NCBI RefSeq assembly: GCF_900323885.1
Contig: NZ_OOHJ01000027.1
Location: forward strand, 143,358 to 207,357
Length of the DNA stretch: 64,000 nt
Origin: [Actinomadura] parvosata subsp. kistnae
Lineage (GTDB): Bacteria > Actinomycetota > Actinomycetes > Streptosporangiales > Streptosporangiaceae
Direction of reading: 5' to 3'
Made by a program: the position numbers and the translations under genes
The notes under the pieces: model-generated
Database searches by the model: none
Told to the model about the DNA's origin: nothing
What the model saw: only the letters and a program-made list of their open reading frames with translations
Shown: in pieces, positions 23,719-32,584 of the stretch
Layout: the number at the start of each line of letters is the position of its first letter
Position numbering within the stretch: the first letter of the stretch is position 1

Positions 23719-24651
23719 ATGGGGGAGCCCAAGTCGGGGGAGAGCCTCGGCACCGTGCTCGTCGCCGGCGCCGCGAACCTCACCATCGCGCTGGCCAAGC
23801 TCGTCGCCGGCCTGATCGGCGGCTCGGCGGCGATGTTGTCGGAGGCGGCGCACTCGGCCGCCGACACGGTCACCGAGCTCCTGCTGCTGGTGGCGGTGCG
23901 CCGCTCGGGCAGGCCCGCCGACCGGCGGCACCCGTTCGGGCACGGCAAGGCCGGGTTCTTCTGGGCGATGATGGCGGCGGTGGCGACGCTGGTGGGCGGG
24001 GCGGGGTTCTCGGTCACGCACGGGCTGCACGAGATCAGCCATGGTGAGGAGCTGGCCAACCTCACGCCGTCGTACGTGGTGCTGGCCGTCTCGTTCGTGA
24101 TCGAGGCGGTCTCGTTCTCGAAGGCGTACCGGCAGTTGCGGGCCGAGGCGGTCCGCTACGAGGTGAGCCCCGTGCGGCTGGTGCGGCTCACGTCCGACAC
24201 CGCGTTGAAGGCCGTGCTGTTCGAGGACGCGGCGGCGCTCGTGGGGCTGCTCGTCGCCGGTGCGGGGCTGCTGGGCTCGCAGCTCACCGGCTCGGCGCTC
24301 TGGGACGGCGCCGCGTCCGTCGCGATCGGCCTGCTCCTGCTGGTCGTCGCGCTCATCCTGATCCAGTCGAACCTGTCGTTGCTCATCGGCCAGGCCGCGC
24401 CGCAGGCGCTTGAGACCGGGGTGCGGGCCGTGTTGCTGGCCCAGCCCGAGGTGGAGGACGTGGTCGAGCTGCTGACGATGATGATCGGCCCCGGCGAGGT
24501 GCTGGTCGCCGCGAAGATCGACTTCAGGGACGAGGCCAGCGCCGCCGGGGTGGAGATCGCCTGCGAGGAGGTGGACCGGCGGCTGAGGGAGCGCTTCCCC
24601 GGCGTCAGGCAGGTCTTCCTCGACCCGACCCCCACCCGCCGCCGCTCATGA
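23719..24651 (+). CDS. Cation diffusion facilitator family metal exporter
   Basis: A 310-residue CDF protein with about six membrane spans and a C-terminal cytoplasmic domain (from about residue 220). SEAAHSAADTVTE in span 2 carries the His/Asp metal site and LFEDAAALVG in span 5 is the second half of the transport site. These proteins exchange zinc, cobalt, manganese or iron for protons. The metal cannot be told from sequence alone. ATG 23719 follows AGAGTTGAA; the first start codon of the open frame is at 23608, within the marR gene on the other strand, and is discarded. Confidence 0.9.
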   Translation: MGEPKSGESLGTVLVAGAANLTIALAKLVAGLIGGSAAMLSEAAHSAADTVTELLLLVAVRRSGRPADRRHPFGHGKAGFFWAMMAAVATLVGGAGFSVTHGLHEISHGEELANLTPSYVVLAVSFVIEAVSFSKAYRQLRAEAVRYEVSPVRLVRLTSDTALKAVLFEDAAALVGLLVAGAGLLGSQLTGSALWDGAASVAIGLLLLVVALILIQSNLSLLIGQAAPQALETGVRAVLLAQPEVEDVVELLTMMIGPGEVLVAAKIDFRDEASAAGVEIACEEVDRRLRERFPGVRQVFLDPTPTRRRS

Positions 24652-24700
24652 AGGCCCACCCTCATGAAGACCGACCCTCATAGACCGACCCTCATGAAGG
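24645..24700. repeat. Short direct repeats at the convergent gene ends
   Basis: Four copies of CTCAT(GA)AGACCGACC-like units of 14-16 bases start at 24645, 24661, 24677 and 24691. The first contains the CDF stop codon and the last the stop of the convergent PPTase gene, so the repeat was probably expanded between the two gene ends. Confidence 0.65.
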
Positions 24701-25288
24701 TGCGCCCGGGATGGGGGCGCGGCGGGCCGGGGTGTCGGTGACGACGGCCACCCTGATGTCCGGGCCGGCGGTCCACTCCAGCAGGTGGCGTCCGGTCAGG
24801 TCATCGCCGCCCGTGCTCACCTTGTCGAGGGTCAGCTCGCCCCGCTTGATGAGCGCCTCCTTGCGCGTCCAGTGCCGGATCAGCTCGTCGTTGCCGGTGA
24901 CCAGCGCCCGCTCGCGCGGGGTCAGCACGCGGTCGGCCAGCACCGTGTCGAGAGGCCCCGGGCGGACACGCTCGGCGTCCACCCCGACCTTGCCGGGCCC
25001 GGCCGCCGCGCACACGTAACCGCGCGTGTGGCTGAAGCTGACGCCGAGATCGGGATACTGCTCGAAGTACGGCCTGCCGTGCCCGAAACCGTGCATCTCG
25101 CAGTACTGCAGCAGCGTGAGCCGCGCCGGGTCCTCGCCCAGCACCTCGGCGGCGCAGAGCCGGACGAGGAGGTGGGCGGCGATGAAGATGCTGCGGTCGG
25201 TGTCGAACTTGAAGCGGGCGGCCCGCTCCTTCTCCACCTCGGTGAGCCAGTCATCGGGGGCGCGCACCTCGTCGGGGCGGCCGCCCAT
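24692..25288 (-). CDS. 4'-phosphopantetheinyl transferase, Sfp type
   Basis: A 198-residue PPTase that moves the phosphopantetheine arm of CoA to a serine of carrier proteins. The magnesium and CoA-binding motifs are visible: VGVDAER near residue 100 and WTRKEALIKRG near 140 (canonical W-x-x-KEA-x-x-K). GVSFSHT, the family's first motif, precedes them. Length is slightly below the usual 220-240 but all motifs are intact. No polyketide or peptide synthetase genes are in the window, so it may serve distant clusters. Start ATG 25288. Confidence 0.9.
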   Translation of the reverse strand: MGGRPDEVRAPDDWLTEVEKERAARFKFDTDRSIFIAAHLLVRLCAAEVLGEDPARLTLLQYCEMHGFGHGRPYFEQYPDLGVSFSHTRGYVCAAAGPGKVGVDAERVRPGPLDTVLADRVLTPRERALVTGNDELIRHWTRKEALIKRGELTLDKVSTGGDDLTGRHLLEWTAGPDIRVAVVTDTPARRAPIPGAPS

Positions 25289-25305
25289 CGCTAAGGGGCC
25301 GATCG

Positions 25306-26163
25306 TCAGTCCTTCTTCTTCTTGTCGTCGTTGAGGTTGTACTGGTCTTCCGACGCCGCGCCGAGCACGGTCACGTCATGAATCTTCCAGGTCCCCTTCT
25401 CCTTGACAAGGCTGATCTTAAGGTGGGAGTCCTTCACCGAGCGTATCGCCTCCGACGTGTTCACCTGCTGGTCCACGACGACGATGGCGTGGGCGGTGGC
25501 CTCGTCCACGTCCGCCAGGTACACCTCGCGCACCGTGGCCTGCGAGGTGGCCTTGAGCTTGACGATGACCTGCGCCATCGCGCCGCCGAACGCCGCGTCG
25601 TACGTGCTCAGGAAGTCGCCCGTGGCCTGGGCGGCGAGGGTGGAGCGGGTGCTCTGGAGGTTCTGGTAGTCGTAGCTGAGCAGGGCGCGGCTGAACGCGC
25701 TGGCCGCGCCGGAGACCTCCAGCCGCAGGGCGCGCTCCGACTCCAGGCCGGCGCGCGCGTCCTCGGCCTGGGCGGCGGAGAGCCACTGCAGGACGGCGGT
25801 GGCGGTGATCGCGGTCACCAGCATGGCGGCCAGCGCGCCCATCACCTTGGCCCGCGTGAACCGCCCGCGCCGCGACGGCCGCCCGCCGTCGTCCCCGTCC
25901 CCGTCCCCGGCCCCGTCCCCGGTCCCGGCCGCGACGGTCGTGTCGTCGGCGAGCGGCGGGGCGCTCTCAGGCTCCTGGGCGCTCTCAGGCTCGTGCGTGT
26001 CCTCAGGTCCCTGCGCGTCCTCGGGCTTCTGGACGTCCTCACGCTCCTGCGCGTCCTCACGCTCCTGCGCGTCCTCACGCGCCTGCGCGTCCTCGGGCGA
26101 CTGGACGTCCTCAGGCTCCCGGGCGTCCTCGGGCGGCTGGACGGCCTTGGGCTCGTCGGTCAT
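25306..26163 (-). CDS. Mce-associated membrane protein
   Basis: A 285-residue protein ending the mce operon. The N-terminal 65 residues are an acidic low-complexity tail with repeated EDAQ(E/A)R and (Q/K)PEDAQ units. A single membrane span (KVMGALAAMLVTAITATAVLQWL) follows at about 105-127, then an extracytoplasmic NTF2-like domain typical of mycobacterial Mas proteins and a Lys/Asp tail. Such proteins stabilise or assist Mce lipid-import complexes. Its ATG overlaps the mceF stop (TGATG), so it belongs to the operon. Confidence 0.85.
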   Translation of the reverse strand: MTDEPKAVQPPEDAREPEDVQSPEDAQAREDAQEREDAQEREDVQKPEDAQGPEDTHEPESAQEPESAPPLADDTTVAAGTGDGAGDGDGDDGGRPSRRGRFTRAKVMGALAAMLVTAITATAVLQWLSAAQAEDARAGLESERALRLEVSGAASAFSRALLSYDYQNLQSTRSTLAAQATGDFLSTYDAAFGGAMAQVIVKLKATSQATVREVYLADVDEATAHAIVVVDQQVNTSEAIRSVKDSHLKISLVKEKGTWKIHDVTVLGAASEDQYNLNDDKKKKD

Positions 26164-27491
26164 CACGACTCCTCACGGCGGCGGGCGGCCCGGCCCGCCG
26201 CGATCCAGCCCACGATGCCACCGCTCACCACCACGGCGAGGAAGATCGCGGCAATCAGCGGGACGACGTTCATGGGGGGCGCGGGCCGGGTGGCGGCCAC
26301 GCCCTTGGGTGACGGGGTGGTGCTGCTGTCAGAGGAAGGCTCAGGACTGGCCTGCTCGCTCGGACGCTCGGCGGCCGGGGAGGCGTCGGCGTCGTCAGCG
26401 GAGGTGTGGCCGCGGTCGGCGGTGAAGTCGGGGGCGGGCGCGGGCGAGCGGGCCGGGCAGGAGCGCAGCTTGGGGATGGCGGGCGGCCCGAGCGGGCCCG
26501 CGTACTCCTCGGCCGGCGTCGGCCCGCCCGGCACGCTGAAGATGAACGACGCCTTCCCGTACACGGTCCCGCCGCGCCGTTCGCTGATGTCGCCGGCGAG
26601 GCTGAGCGCGGTCGGCATGATGCTCAGCAGGTGGTGCACGTTGCGTTCGGTGGCGGCGGAGAAGGCGGGCTGGTGCGGCAGCCCGGCGGCGGTCAGGAGG
26701 CAGGAGAAGCCGGGCCTGGACGTGCGGATGGCGGCGTCGAGCTGGGCGAACACGCCGGGCCCTTGGTCGAGGATGGCGTTCAGGTCCGTACGTGACTCGC
26801 GCAGCGCCGCCGTCACCGTGCGCAGGTCCGTGATGCCGGAGGCCAGGGCGCCGCGCCGACCGGCGAGCGTGTGGGTGAGCCGGGTGAGCTGCACCGCGAG
26901 GTCGTCGAGGACGGCGGCGTTGTCGGCGAGGGTGCCGGTCAGGGTGTGGGCGTCGTCGATGATGCGGCGGATGGCGGGCGCGCGCCCGTCGAGGGCGACG
27001 GCGAGCTCGTGCACGATGGTGTCGGCGTCCTCGGGAGGCACGGCGTTGAGCAGCTTGCCGACCCCTTCGAAGAGTTTCTTGTAGTCGAGCGGCACGGTCG
27101 TCCTGGCCAGCGGGATGGTGTCGCCGGGCGCGAGCGCGGGGCCGGCGACGCCGGTGGGCGGCGGGGAGAGCGCCACGTACGGCTCGCCGATGGCGGAGCG
27201 GCGCCGCACCTCGGCGGTGACGCCCTTGGGCAGGCGGATCTCCCTGTCGATGTCCAGGCCCACGATGATCTTGCCGGGCGCGAGCCGCACCTCGCCGATC
27301 TTGCCGACGCGCACGCCCAGGTACGCCACGTCGAACCCGCGGATGAGCCCGGGGGAGGAGACGAACTCGGCCGAGACCCGGTAGGGCCGCTCGACGGCGT
27401 CCAGCCGGATGATCGTGCTGAACGCCCAGACCGTCATGGCGATGCCCAGCAGCACGAAGAAGCCGAGGTTGACGTAGATGCGGTTTCTCAT
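26163..27491 (-). CDS. Mce family protein MceF
   Basis: A 442-residue MCE/MlaD-domain protein. An N-terminal anchor (NLGFFVLLGIAMTVWAF) is followed by the MCE domain (about 35-125: VSAEFVSSPGLIRGFDVAYLGVRVG and the IPL box) and a helical needle region. The C-terminal 100 residues are unusual: a Ser/Pro/Asp-rich linker and a second predicted span (VVPLIAAIFLAVVVSGGIVG) with an Arg-rich end. Six Mce proteins form a tube carrying lipids to the YrbE permease. The start overlaps the mceE stop (ATGA). Confidence 0.9.
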   Translation of the reverse strand: MRNRIYVNLGFFVLLGIAMTVWAFSTIIRLDAVERPYRVSAEFVSSPGLIRGFDVAYLGVRVGKIGEVRLAPGKIIVGLDIDREIRLPKGVTAEVRRRSAIGEPYVALSPPPTGVAGPALAPGDTIPLARTTVPLDYKKLFEGVGKLLNAVPPEDADTIVHELAVALDGRAPAIRRIIDDAHTLTGTLADNAAVLDDLAVQLTRLTHTLAGRRGALASGITDLRTVTAALRESRTDLNAILDQGPGVFAQLDAAIRTSRPGFSCLLTAAGLPHQPAFSAATERNVHHLLSIMPTALSLAGDISERRGGTVYGKASFIFSVPGGPTPAEEYAGPLGPPAIPKLRSCPARSPAPAPDFTADRGHTSADDADASPAAERPSEQASPEPSSDSSTTPSPKGVAATRPAPPMNVVPLIAAIFLAVVVSGGIVGWIAAGRAARRREES

Positions 27492-28489
27492 CGCGGCGGC
27501 TCCAGCAGCAGGCTGAAGTCGGCGCCGCGCTCGTCGCGTACGGGGGCGCCGCGCACGTTCGGCAGCAGGCCCTTGAGCCACACGTAGATGAGCACCTGCC
27601 CGTTGACGGTGATCGGCGGCGTGTCGATGAACGCCTGCAGTTTGGCCACCAGCGCCTTGAGGTCCTCCTTGCCCCGCTGCATGGCCGTCGAGATGGCCTC
27701 CAGCTCGCGCAGGAGCGTGCGCAGCCGCGCGGCGTGGCGCGGGTAGACGGTGAGGTTGGCCTGCTCGGCGAGCCGGGTGAGGGCGACGATGGTCTTCTTG
27801 ACGTGCCTGCGGCCGTGCGCGAGGCGGCCGGTGGCGGCGGCGAGCGTGCCGGGCAGCTTGTCGAGCTCGGCGCTGCCTTCTGCGAGGTCGTCGCCGAGCC
27901 TGGCCAGGGCGTCGATGGAGGTGCCGAGGTCGCGGCGGGCGGCCGCGTACGCGTCGGTGACCTGCGCGGTCTGCTTGATCAGCCGGTTCACGTCGTCGCC
28001 CTGCCCGGCGAAGGCGGTGGAGGCGGCGTCGAGGATGGCGTTGACGTCCTGGGCGCCGAGCGCCTCGATGAGCGGCCCGGCCTTGGCGGTGACCTGCTCG
28101 ATGTCCGGCTCGACGGACGTCTCGGCGATGGTGGCGCCGTCCTTGAGGTACGGGCCGGTGGCGAGGTTCTTGCCGGGGGGCGGGGTGAGGCGGACGTAGT
28201 TCTCGCCCAGCACGGACGTCTTGGCGACGGTGGCCGTGCTGCCCTCGGGCACCCGGTGCGCCGACTGGATCGACATCGTCACCCTGGCCCGGTAACCCTC
28301 CAGCTCGATGCCGGTGACGGTGCCCACGCGCACGTCGGAGATCTGCACGCTGTGCCCGGTCACGAGGCTCTGCGCGTCGTCGAAGACGGCGTGCAGGGTC
28401 AGGTCGCCGGTGGTGGCGCCGAGCGTCTGCAGCGAGCACCCGGCGGTCAGCGCCAGCGCCGCGAGCACTCCCGTCCACCGCCTGGTCAT
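27488..28489 (-). CDS. Mce family lipoprotein MceE
   Basis: A 333-residue Mce protein with a lipoprotein signal peptide (GVLAALALTAGC; LTAG-C lipobox), as expected for the E position, named LprK in mycobacteria. The MCE domain begins at about residue 30 (LTLHAVFDDAQSLVTGHSV) and contains the typical IGTV-like VGTVTGIELEG and GENYVRLTPP. The remainder is helical. Start and stop overlap neighbours by four bases (ATGA). Confidence 0.92.
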   Translation of the reverse strand: MTRRWTGVLAALALTAGCSLQTLGATTGDLTLHAVFDDAQSLVTGHSVQISDVRVGTVTGIELEGYRARVTMSIQSAHRVPEGSTATVAKTSVLGENYVRLTPPPGKNLATGPYLKDGATIAETSVEPDIEQVTAKAGPLIEALGAQDVNAILDAASTAFAGQGDDVNRLIKQTAQVTDAYAAARRDLGTSIDALARLGDDLAEGSAELDKLPGTLAAATGRLAHGRRHVKKTIVALTRLAEQANLTVYPRHAARLRTLLRELEAISTAMQRGKEDLKALVAKLQAFIDTPPITVNGQVLIYVWLKGLLPNVRGAPVRDERGADFSLLLEPPR

Positions 28490-29511
28490 CGGGGGTTCCC
28501 CTGTCGCTCGAAGGGGCAGTTGCTCAGCCCGGCGGGCAGGCACGGCACCGGGCCCAGGTTCAGGGCGTCGAACAGCGGGGTGAGCCACGCCCTGGTCATC
28601 GCGTTGAGCACGACGCGGATCTTCAGGACGTGCTGCTTGCGGTCCCAGGAGTCGATGAGCACGTCGGCGAAGTCGGCCGCGCCCTTGACCGCCCGCGCGG
28701 TGGAGGCGCTGTTGGCCCGCACGGTCAGCACCAGCTCGGCCAGCGTCGTGGCGGCCTGGGGCAGCCGCTTGGAGTACTGCTCGATGATGACGTCGCCGCG
28801 CCGCACGAACCCGGCCATGGAGGTGACGAACCCGCGCAGCCGCCGCCGCTCCTCCGCCAGCGTGGCGCTCGCCTCGGAGAAGGCGTCGATGGCGCCGGTC
28901 ACCTGGCTCTCGCGCTCGTTGAGGCTGGTGGCCAGCTTGTTGAGGCTCTTGGCGAGGTCCACGAGCTGCTGGTCCTGCTTGGCCAGGACGCCGGTGAGCT
29001 CGGCGGTGTCGGCGATGGCGCCGTTGATGGTCTTGCCGCGGCCGCGCACCCCGTCGGCCAGGTCGCCGGCCACCCGGCCGAGCTTGTCGTCGTCGAGCGC
29101 GTCGGTCAGCTTGGTGAACGCGTCGAGCGCCTCGTCGATCTCCACCGGCAGGTCGGTGCGCTCCAGCGGGATCGTCGCCCCGGCCTGGGCGCGCGCGTCG
29201 CCGGGCTTCCACGGGGGGTAGAGGACGACGTTGCGCTCGCCGAGCGTGTTCTGCGGCGCGACCACGGCATGGACGTCGGCGGGCAGCGGCACGTGCCGGT
29301 CGATCCGCAGCTCCACCCGTACCTTGTCGCCTGATATCCGGATCCGGTCCACGTAGCCGGCGTCGAGCCCCATCACCTTGACCCGCGCCTCCTCGTACAG
29401 GGAAGGCGCCTGGCTGAAGATCGCCACCAGCGGGTACGGGCCGGCCCCGCCCACCGAGCAGCCGGAGGCGAGCAGCACCCAGGCGAGCAGCACCGCCGCG
29501 AGCCGTCTCAT
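28486..29511 (-). CDS. Mce family lipoprotein, MceD position
   Basis: A 341-residue MCE-domain protein. Its N-terminus MRRLAAVLLAWVLLASGC has a good lipobox (LASG-C). In mycobacterial operons the D protein is usually not a lipoprotein, so two adjacent lipidated subunits (D and E) are a variation worth noting. The MCE domain spans about 25-115 (VAIFSQAPSLYEEARVKVMG, and LGERNVVLYPP), then a long helical region and Cys residues near the end (PVPCLPAGLSNC). It overlaps both neighbours by four bases. Confidence 0.9.
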   Translation of the reverse strand: MRRLAAVLLAWVLLASGCSVGGAGPYPLVAIFSQAPSLYEEARVKVMGLDAGYVDRIRISGDKVRVELRIDRHVPLPADVHAVVAPQNTLGERNVVLYPPWKPGDARAQAGATIPLERTDLPVEIDEALDAFTKLTDALDDDKLGRVAGDLADGVRGRGKTINGAIADTAELTGVLAKQDQQLVDLAKSLNKLATSLNERESQVTGAIDAFSEASATLAEERRRLRGFVTSMAGFVRRGDVIIEQYSKRLPQAATTLAELVLTVRANSASTARAVKGAADFADVLIDSWDRKQHVLKIRVVLNAMTRAWLTPLFDALNLGPVPCLPAGLSNCPFERQGNPR

Positions 29512-30527
29512 CGCTGGTCCTTCCTGTCGTCGGCGATGGCCGCCAGCACCTCGGGGTTGATCGGCCCCAGGCCGGTCGCGATGGCCTCCAGCCACGGCCC
29601 CTGCCCGCCCATCGTGGCCAGCCCGGAGAACGTCGGGCCCGCCCACGCCAGCAGCGAGTTGAGCCGCTCGTTGCTGCCGCTGAGCCGGGTGGTGATGGCC
29701 GCGTTGTCGTCGAGCACCCGCACGAGCGCCCGCTCGTGCTCGGTGATCAGCCGGGTGGTGCTCGCCACGAGGTCGCTGCCGTCGCCGAGGATGGTACGCA
29801 GCTCGTCGCGGCGGCGGCGCAGCTCGTTCAGCATGATCTCGACCGCGTCGAGCAGCCGGCCGAGCTGGGCGTCCTTCTTCTCCAGGACCTTCATGATCCG
29901 GGTGCCGTTGTCGAGCAGCCGCTGGAGCTGCGGCTCGCTGCCGCTGATGGTCTCCGACAGCTCGCCGATGTTGTCGAGCAGGCGGGTGACCCGGCCGCGC
30001 TTGAACGTGTCGAGCTTGCCCAGCTCGGTGAGCAGGTCGTCCACGGCATCGGTGTCGAGCCGCTCGACCAGCCGGGTCGCGTCCTTGATGGCGTCGTTGA
30101 CGAGGGTGGGCACGCCGGTGCGCTGCACGGGGATGCGCCGCTGGGCCTCGGGGAGCTGGTCGAGGTACGGGGGCGCGACGGCGCCGGTGAGCTTGACGTA
30201 CCGGCCGCCGAGCAGGTTGGACAGGGTGATGTCGGCCCGCGTGGAGCGGCCGAGCCGTACCCCGTCGTCCACCTTCCAGGTGACGACCACGTTCCCCTGC
30301 CCGTAGTCGGCCCGCACCTCGGTCACCTTGCCGACCCGCACCCCGGCCACGCGGACGTCGTTGCCGGTGCGCAGCCCGCCAGAGTCCACGAACACCCCCG
30401 ACATCGTGTAGCCGCCCTCCAGCAGCCCCAGGTTCCCGACCAGGAACGTGGCCACCAGCACCACGGCCAGCGTGGCCAGCGACGCCAGGCCGACGGCGTG
30501 CTTGTTGCGGTCGCGGAAGGACTTCAC
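29508..30527 (-). CDS. Mce family protein MceC
   Basis: A 339-residue MCE protein with one N-terminal membrane anchor (ASLATLAVVLVATFLVGNLG). The MCE domain (about 40-125) has VFVDSGGLRTGNDVRVAGVRVG and LLGGRYVKL. Long helices with heptad character follow (RLLDNIGELSETISGSEPQLQRLL...). The GTG start at 30527 overlaps the mceB stop (GTGA) and its stop overlaps the mceD ATG. The open frame reaches 31547 on this strand only as a shadow of mceB. Confidence 0.92.
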   Translation of the reverse strand: MKSFRDRNKHAVGLASLATLAVVLVATFLVGNLGLLEGGYTMSGVFVDSGGLRTGNDVRVAGVRVGKVTEVRADYGQGNVVVTWKVDDGVRLGRSTRADITLSNLLGGRYVKLTGAVAPPYLDQLPEAQRRIPVQRTGVPTLVNDAIKDATRLVERLDTDAVDDLLTELGKLDTFKRGRVTRLLDNIGELSETISGSEPQLQRLLDNGTRIMKVLEKKDAQLGRLLDAVEIMLNELRRRRDELRTILGDGSDLVASTTRLITEHERALVRVLDDNAAITTRLSGSNERLNSLLAWAGPTFSGLATMGGQGPWLEAIATGLGPINPEVLAAIADDRKDQR

Positions 30528-31567
30528 CGGCCCACCAGCAGCTTCCTGAGGTCCTTCTCGCTCTGGATCCTGGTGTTGCGCAGCGGCGGCGGCGTCTGCA
30601 TCCCGTACGGGCAGGGCGCCGCGCTGAGCGCCAGGCACGGCACGGCGGTGATGAAGTAGTGGCCCCGGTTGACCGACGAGTACGCCCGCGTGAGCAGCGG
30701 CGGGAACGTGCTGACCGCCTTGTCGATCTCGCCCACGTGCCGCCGGATGCCGCCGGTCAGCCCCGACAGGTTGTCCACCAGCCGGCCCAGCTCGCCGGCG
30801 TTCTTGCCGAGCACCTCGTCGGAGGTGTGGAAGGTGGCCGAGAGCTGCACCAGAGCGTCGTCCACGAGCTTCCGGTTGTCGGCGAACGCCTCCGACAGCG
30901 TGACGAGGTTGTCGACGAGCCGCTCGATCTGCTTGTCCCGCCTGGCGACGACGCCGGTGACGGTGGCGTAGTCCTTCAGCAGCCGCTCGATGGTCTTCCT
31001 GCGCTCGGCGACCGTGGTGGTGATCGCGTTGACGTTGTCGAGCAGGCGGGGGATGTTGCGCTCGTTGCCCTTGAGCGAGGTGGCGGCGGCCGTCAGGAGC
31101 CGGTTGATCTGCTCGGGGTCGAGGCTGCGGGTGAGCGGGCCGAGGTCGCTGACCAGCTCGCCGATGTCCACGACGGAGGAGGTGCGGGTGATGCGCGAGC
31201 CGGGCGGCAGCCGGCCGGGCGCGGTGCCGGGCAGCAGGTAGACCACGCGCTGGCCGACGGCGTTGCGCCAGCGGACGGCCGCCTCGGTGTCGGTGGGCAC
31301 CTTGACCGCGTCCCGCACCTCCATCGTCACCTCCGCCCGCCCGTCCACGACCCTGATCCGCTCGACCTGGCCGACCGGCGCGCCGGCGATCTTCACCTGG
31401 TCGCCCTCGACCAGCCCGGACACGTCGTCGAAGACGGCGGTCAGCCGGTAGCCGCCGCCCGTGCTCACCCGCGCGATCTGCACGGCGATGAACACGATCA
31501 GCGACAGCGTCACGCCGATGAACAGCACGAAGCGGACGAACGTCCACCGGCGGCGCACGCGTTCCAT
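30524..31567 (-). CDS. Mce family protein MceB
   Basis: A 347-residue MCE protein. The anchor FVLFIGVTLSLIVFIAVQI lies at about residues 13-31, followed by the MCE domain (LTAVFDDVSGLVEGDQVKIAGAPVG...VGQRVVYLLPG). The helical region contains repeated RLLDNV and RLVDNL motifs, and the end has two conserved Cys in AVPCLALSAAPCPYG. The ATG overlaps the mceA stop. Confidence 0.92.
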   Translation of the reverse strand: MERVRRRWTFVRFVLFIGVTLSLIVFIAVQIARVSTGGGYRLTAVFDDVSGLVEGDQVKIAGAPVGQVERIRVVDGRAEVTMEVRDAVKVPTDTEAAVRWRNAVGQRVVYLLPGTAPGRLPPGSRITRTSSVVDIGELVSDLGPLTRSLDPEQINRLLTAAATSLKGNERNIPRLLDNVNAITTTVAERRKTIERLLKDYATVTGVVARRDKQIERLVDNLVTLSEAFADNRKLVDDALVQLSATFHTSDEVLGKNAGELGRLVDNLSGLTGGIRRHVGEIDKAVSTFPPLLTRAYSSVNRGHYFITAVPCLALSAAPCPYGMQTPPPLRNTRIQSEKDLRKLLVGR

Positions 31568-32580
31568 CAGCGCCTCCCGTCGGTGGGGCCGCAGGCGCCG
31601 ACGATCAGCTCGCAGATGTCGGTCGCCACGAACGCCTCCACCTGGAGCTGGCGGCTGTTGCCGGGCCCCGGCGCCTCGATGAGCTCGTTGAGCAGGTCGA
31701 TGAGCCGGTTCAGGCCGCGTACGCCGTCACCGGCCAGGCCGAGCTGGGCGTAGATGAGCGCGGCCACCCGCTCGCCCGAGTGCACGCCGGCCCGCAGGTC
31801 TTGCCGGTGCTTGGCCAGGCCGTGCGTGACCTGGCCGGAGATCGAGTCGATCTCGGCGAGCAGCGCGCGCACCTTGTCGGCCCGCTCCAGCAGGTCGGGG
31901 GTGATCACGTTGACGTCGGAGGAGATGGCGACCAGGTCGTCGCCCTTGTCCGACAGCGCGGTGCCGAGCAGCGCCGCGTCGTGCAGGAACTGCCTGGCCC
32001 GCTGCCGGTGCCGGTGCGCCACGCCGACGACGGTGCCGGCGTCGTCGATCAGCTCGCGCAGGTCGGTGCCCTGCCCCTCCAGGCCCTTGGCCAGGGTGTG
32101 CACGATGACGGTGACCTCACGCGGATCAACCGCGTCCAGGCCCTTGTAGGCGTCGCCGAGCGTGTCGGACAGATCCAGGGGGGCGCGCGTGTCGGTGATG
32201 ACGGCGCCGCTCGCCAGGAACGGGCCGGTGGTCTCGGCGGAGCCGGGCTCCAGGCCGACGAACTTGGGGCCGAACACCGACGCGGGCTCCACGGAGGCCA
32301 CCGTGGTCCTGGGCAGCGGGACCGTCACGTGCATGGTGACCACGGCCCGGCCCTGGGGGTCCAGCGACAGGTTCGTCACCTCGCCGACCGTGATGCCGCG
32401 GATCTTGACGGGGGAGCCGGCGTCGAGGCCCTGCCCGGCCCGGCCGAACACGGCGTCGATCCGGGTGCCGGGGACCTGCGTGGCGGAGCGGACGGCGTAC
32501 AGGGCCGCGGCGGCGAAGACGGCCAGCACGGCCAGCGCGAGGCCCAGCCGGGCGGCGAGAGGGAGATCAGCTCGGGCCAC
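31567..32580 (-). CDS. Mce family protein MceA
   Basis: A 337-residue first Mce subunit. An N-terminal membrane anchor (about 10-28) precedes the MCE domain (IDAVFGRAGQGLDAGSPVKIRGITVG and VFGPKFVGLEPG). It begins with GTG 32580, four bases after the yrbE4B stop. Together MceA-F are thought to form the periplasm-spanning channel of a lipid or sterol importer. Two Cys sit near the C-terminus (ICELIVGACG). Confidence 0.92.
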   Translation of the reverse strand: MARADLPLAARLGLALAVLAVFAAAALYAVRSATQVPGTRIDAVFGRAGQGLDAGSPVKIRGITVGEVTNLSLDPQGRAVVTMHVTVPLPRTTVASVEPASVFGPKFVGLEPGSAETTGPFLASGAVITDTRAPLDLSDTLGDAYKGLDAVDPREVTVIVHTLAKGLEGQGTDLRELIDDAGTVVGVAHRHRQRARQFLHDAALLGTALSDKGDDLVAISSDVNVITPDLLERADKVRALLAEIDSISGQVTHGLAKHRQDLRAGVHSGERVAALIYAQLGLAGDGVRGLNRLIDLLNELIEAPGPGNSRQLQVEAFVATDICELIVGACGPTDGRR

Positions 32581-32584
32581 CGGC

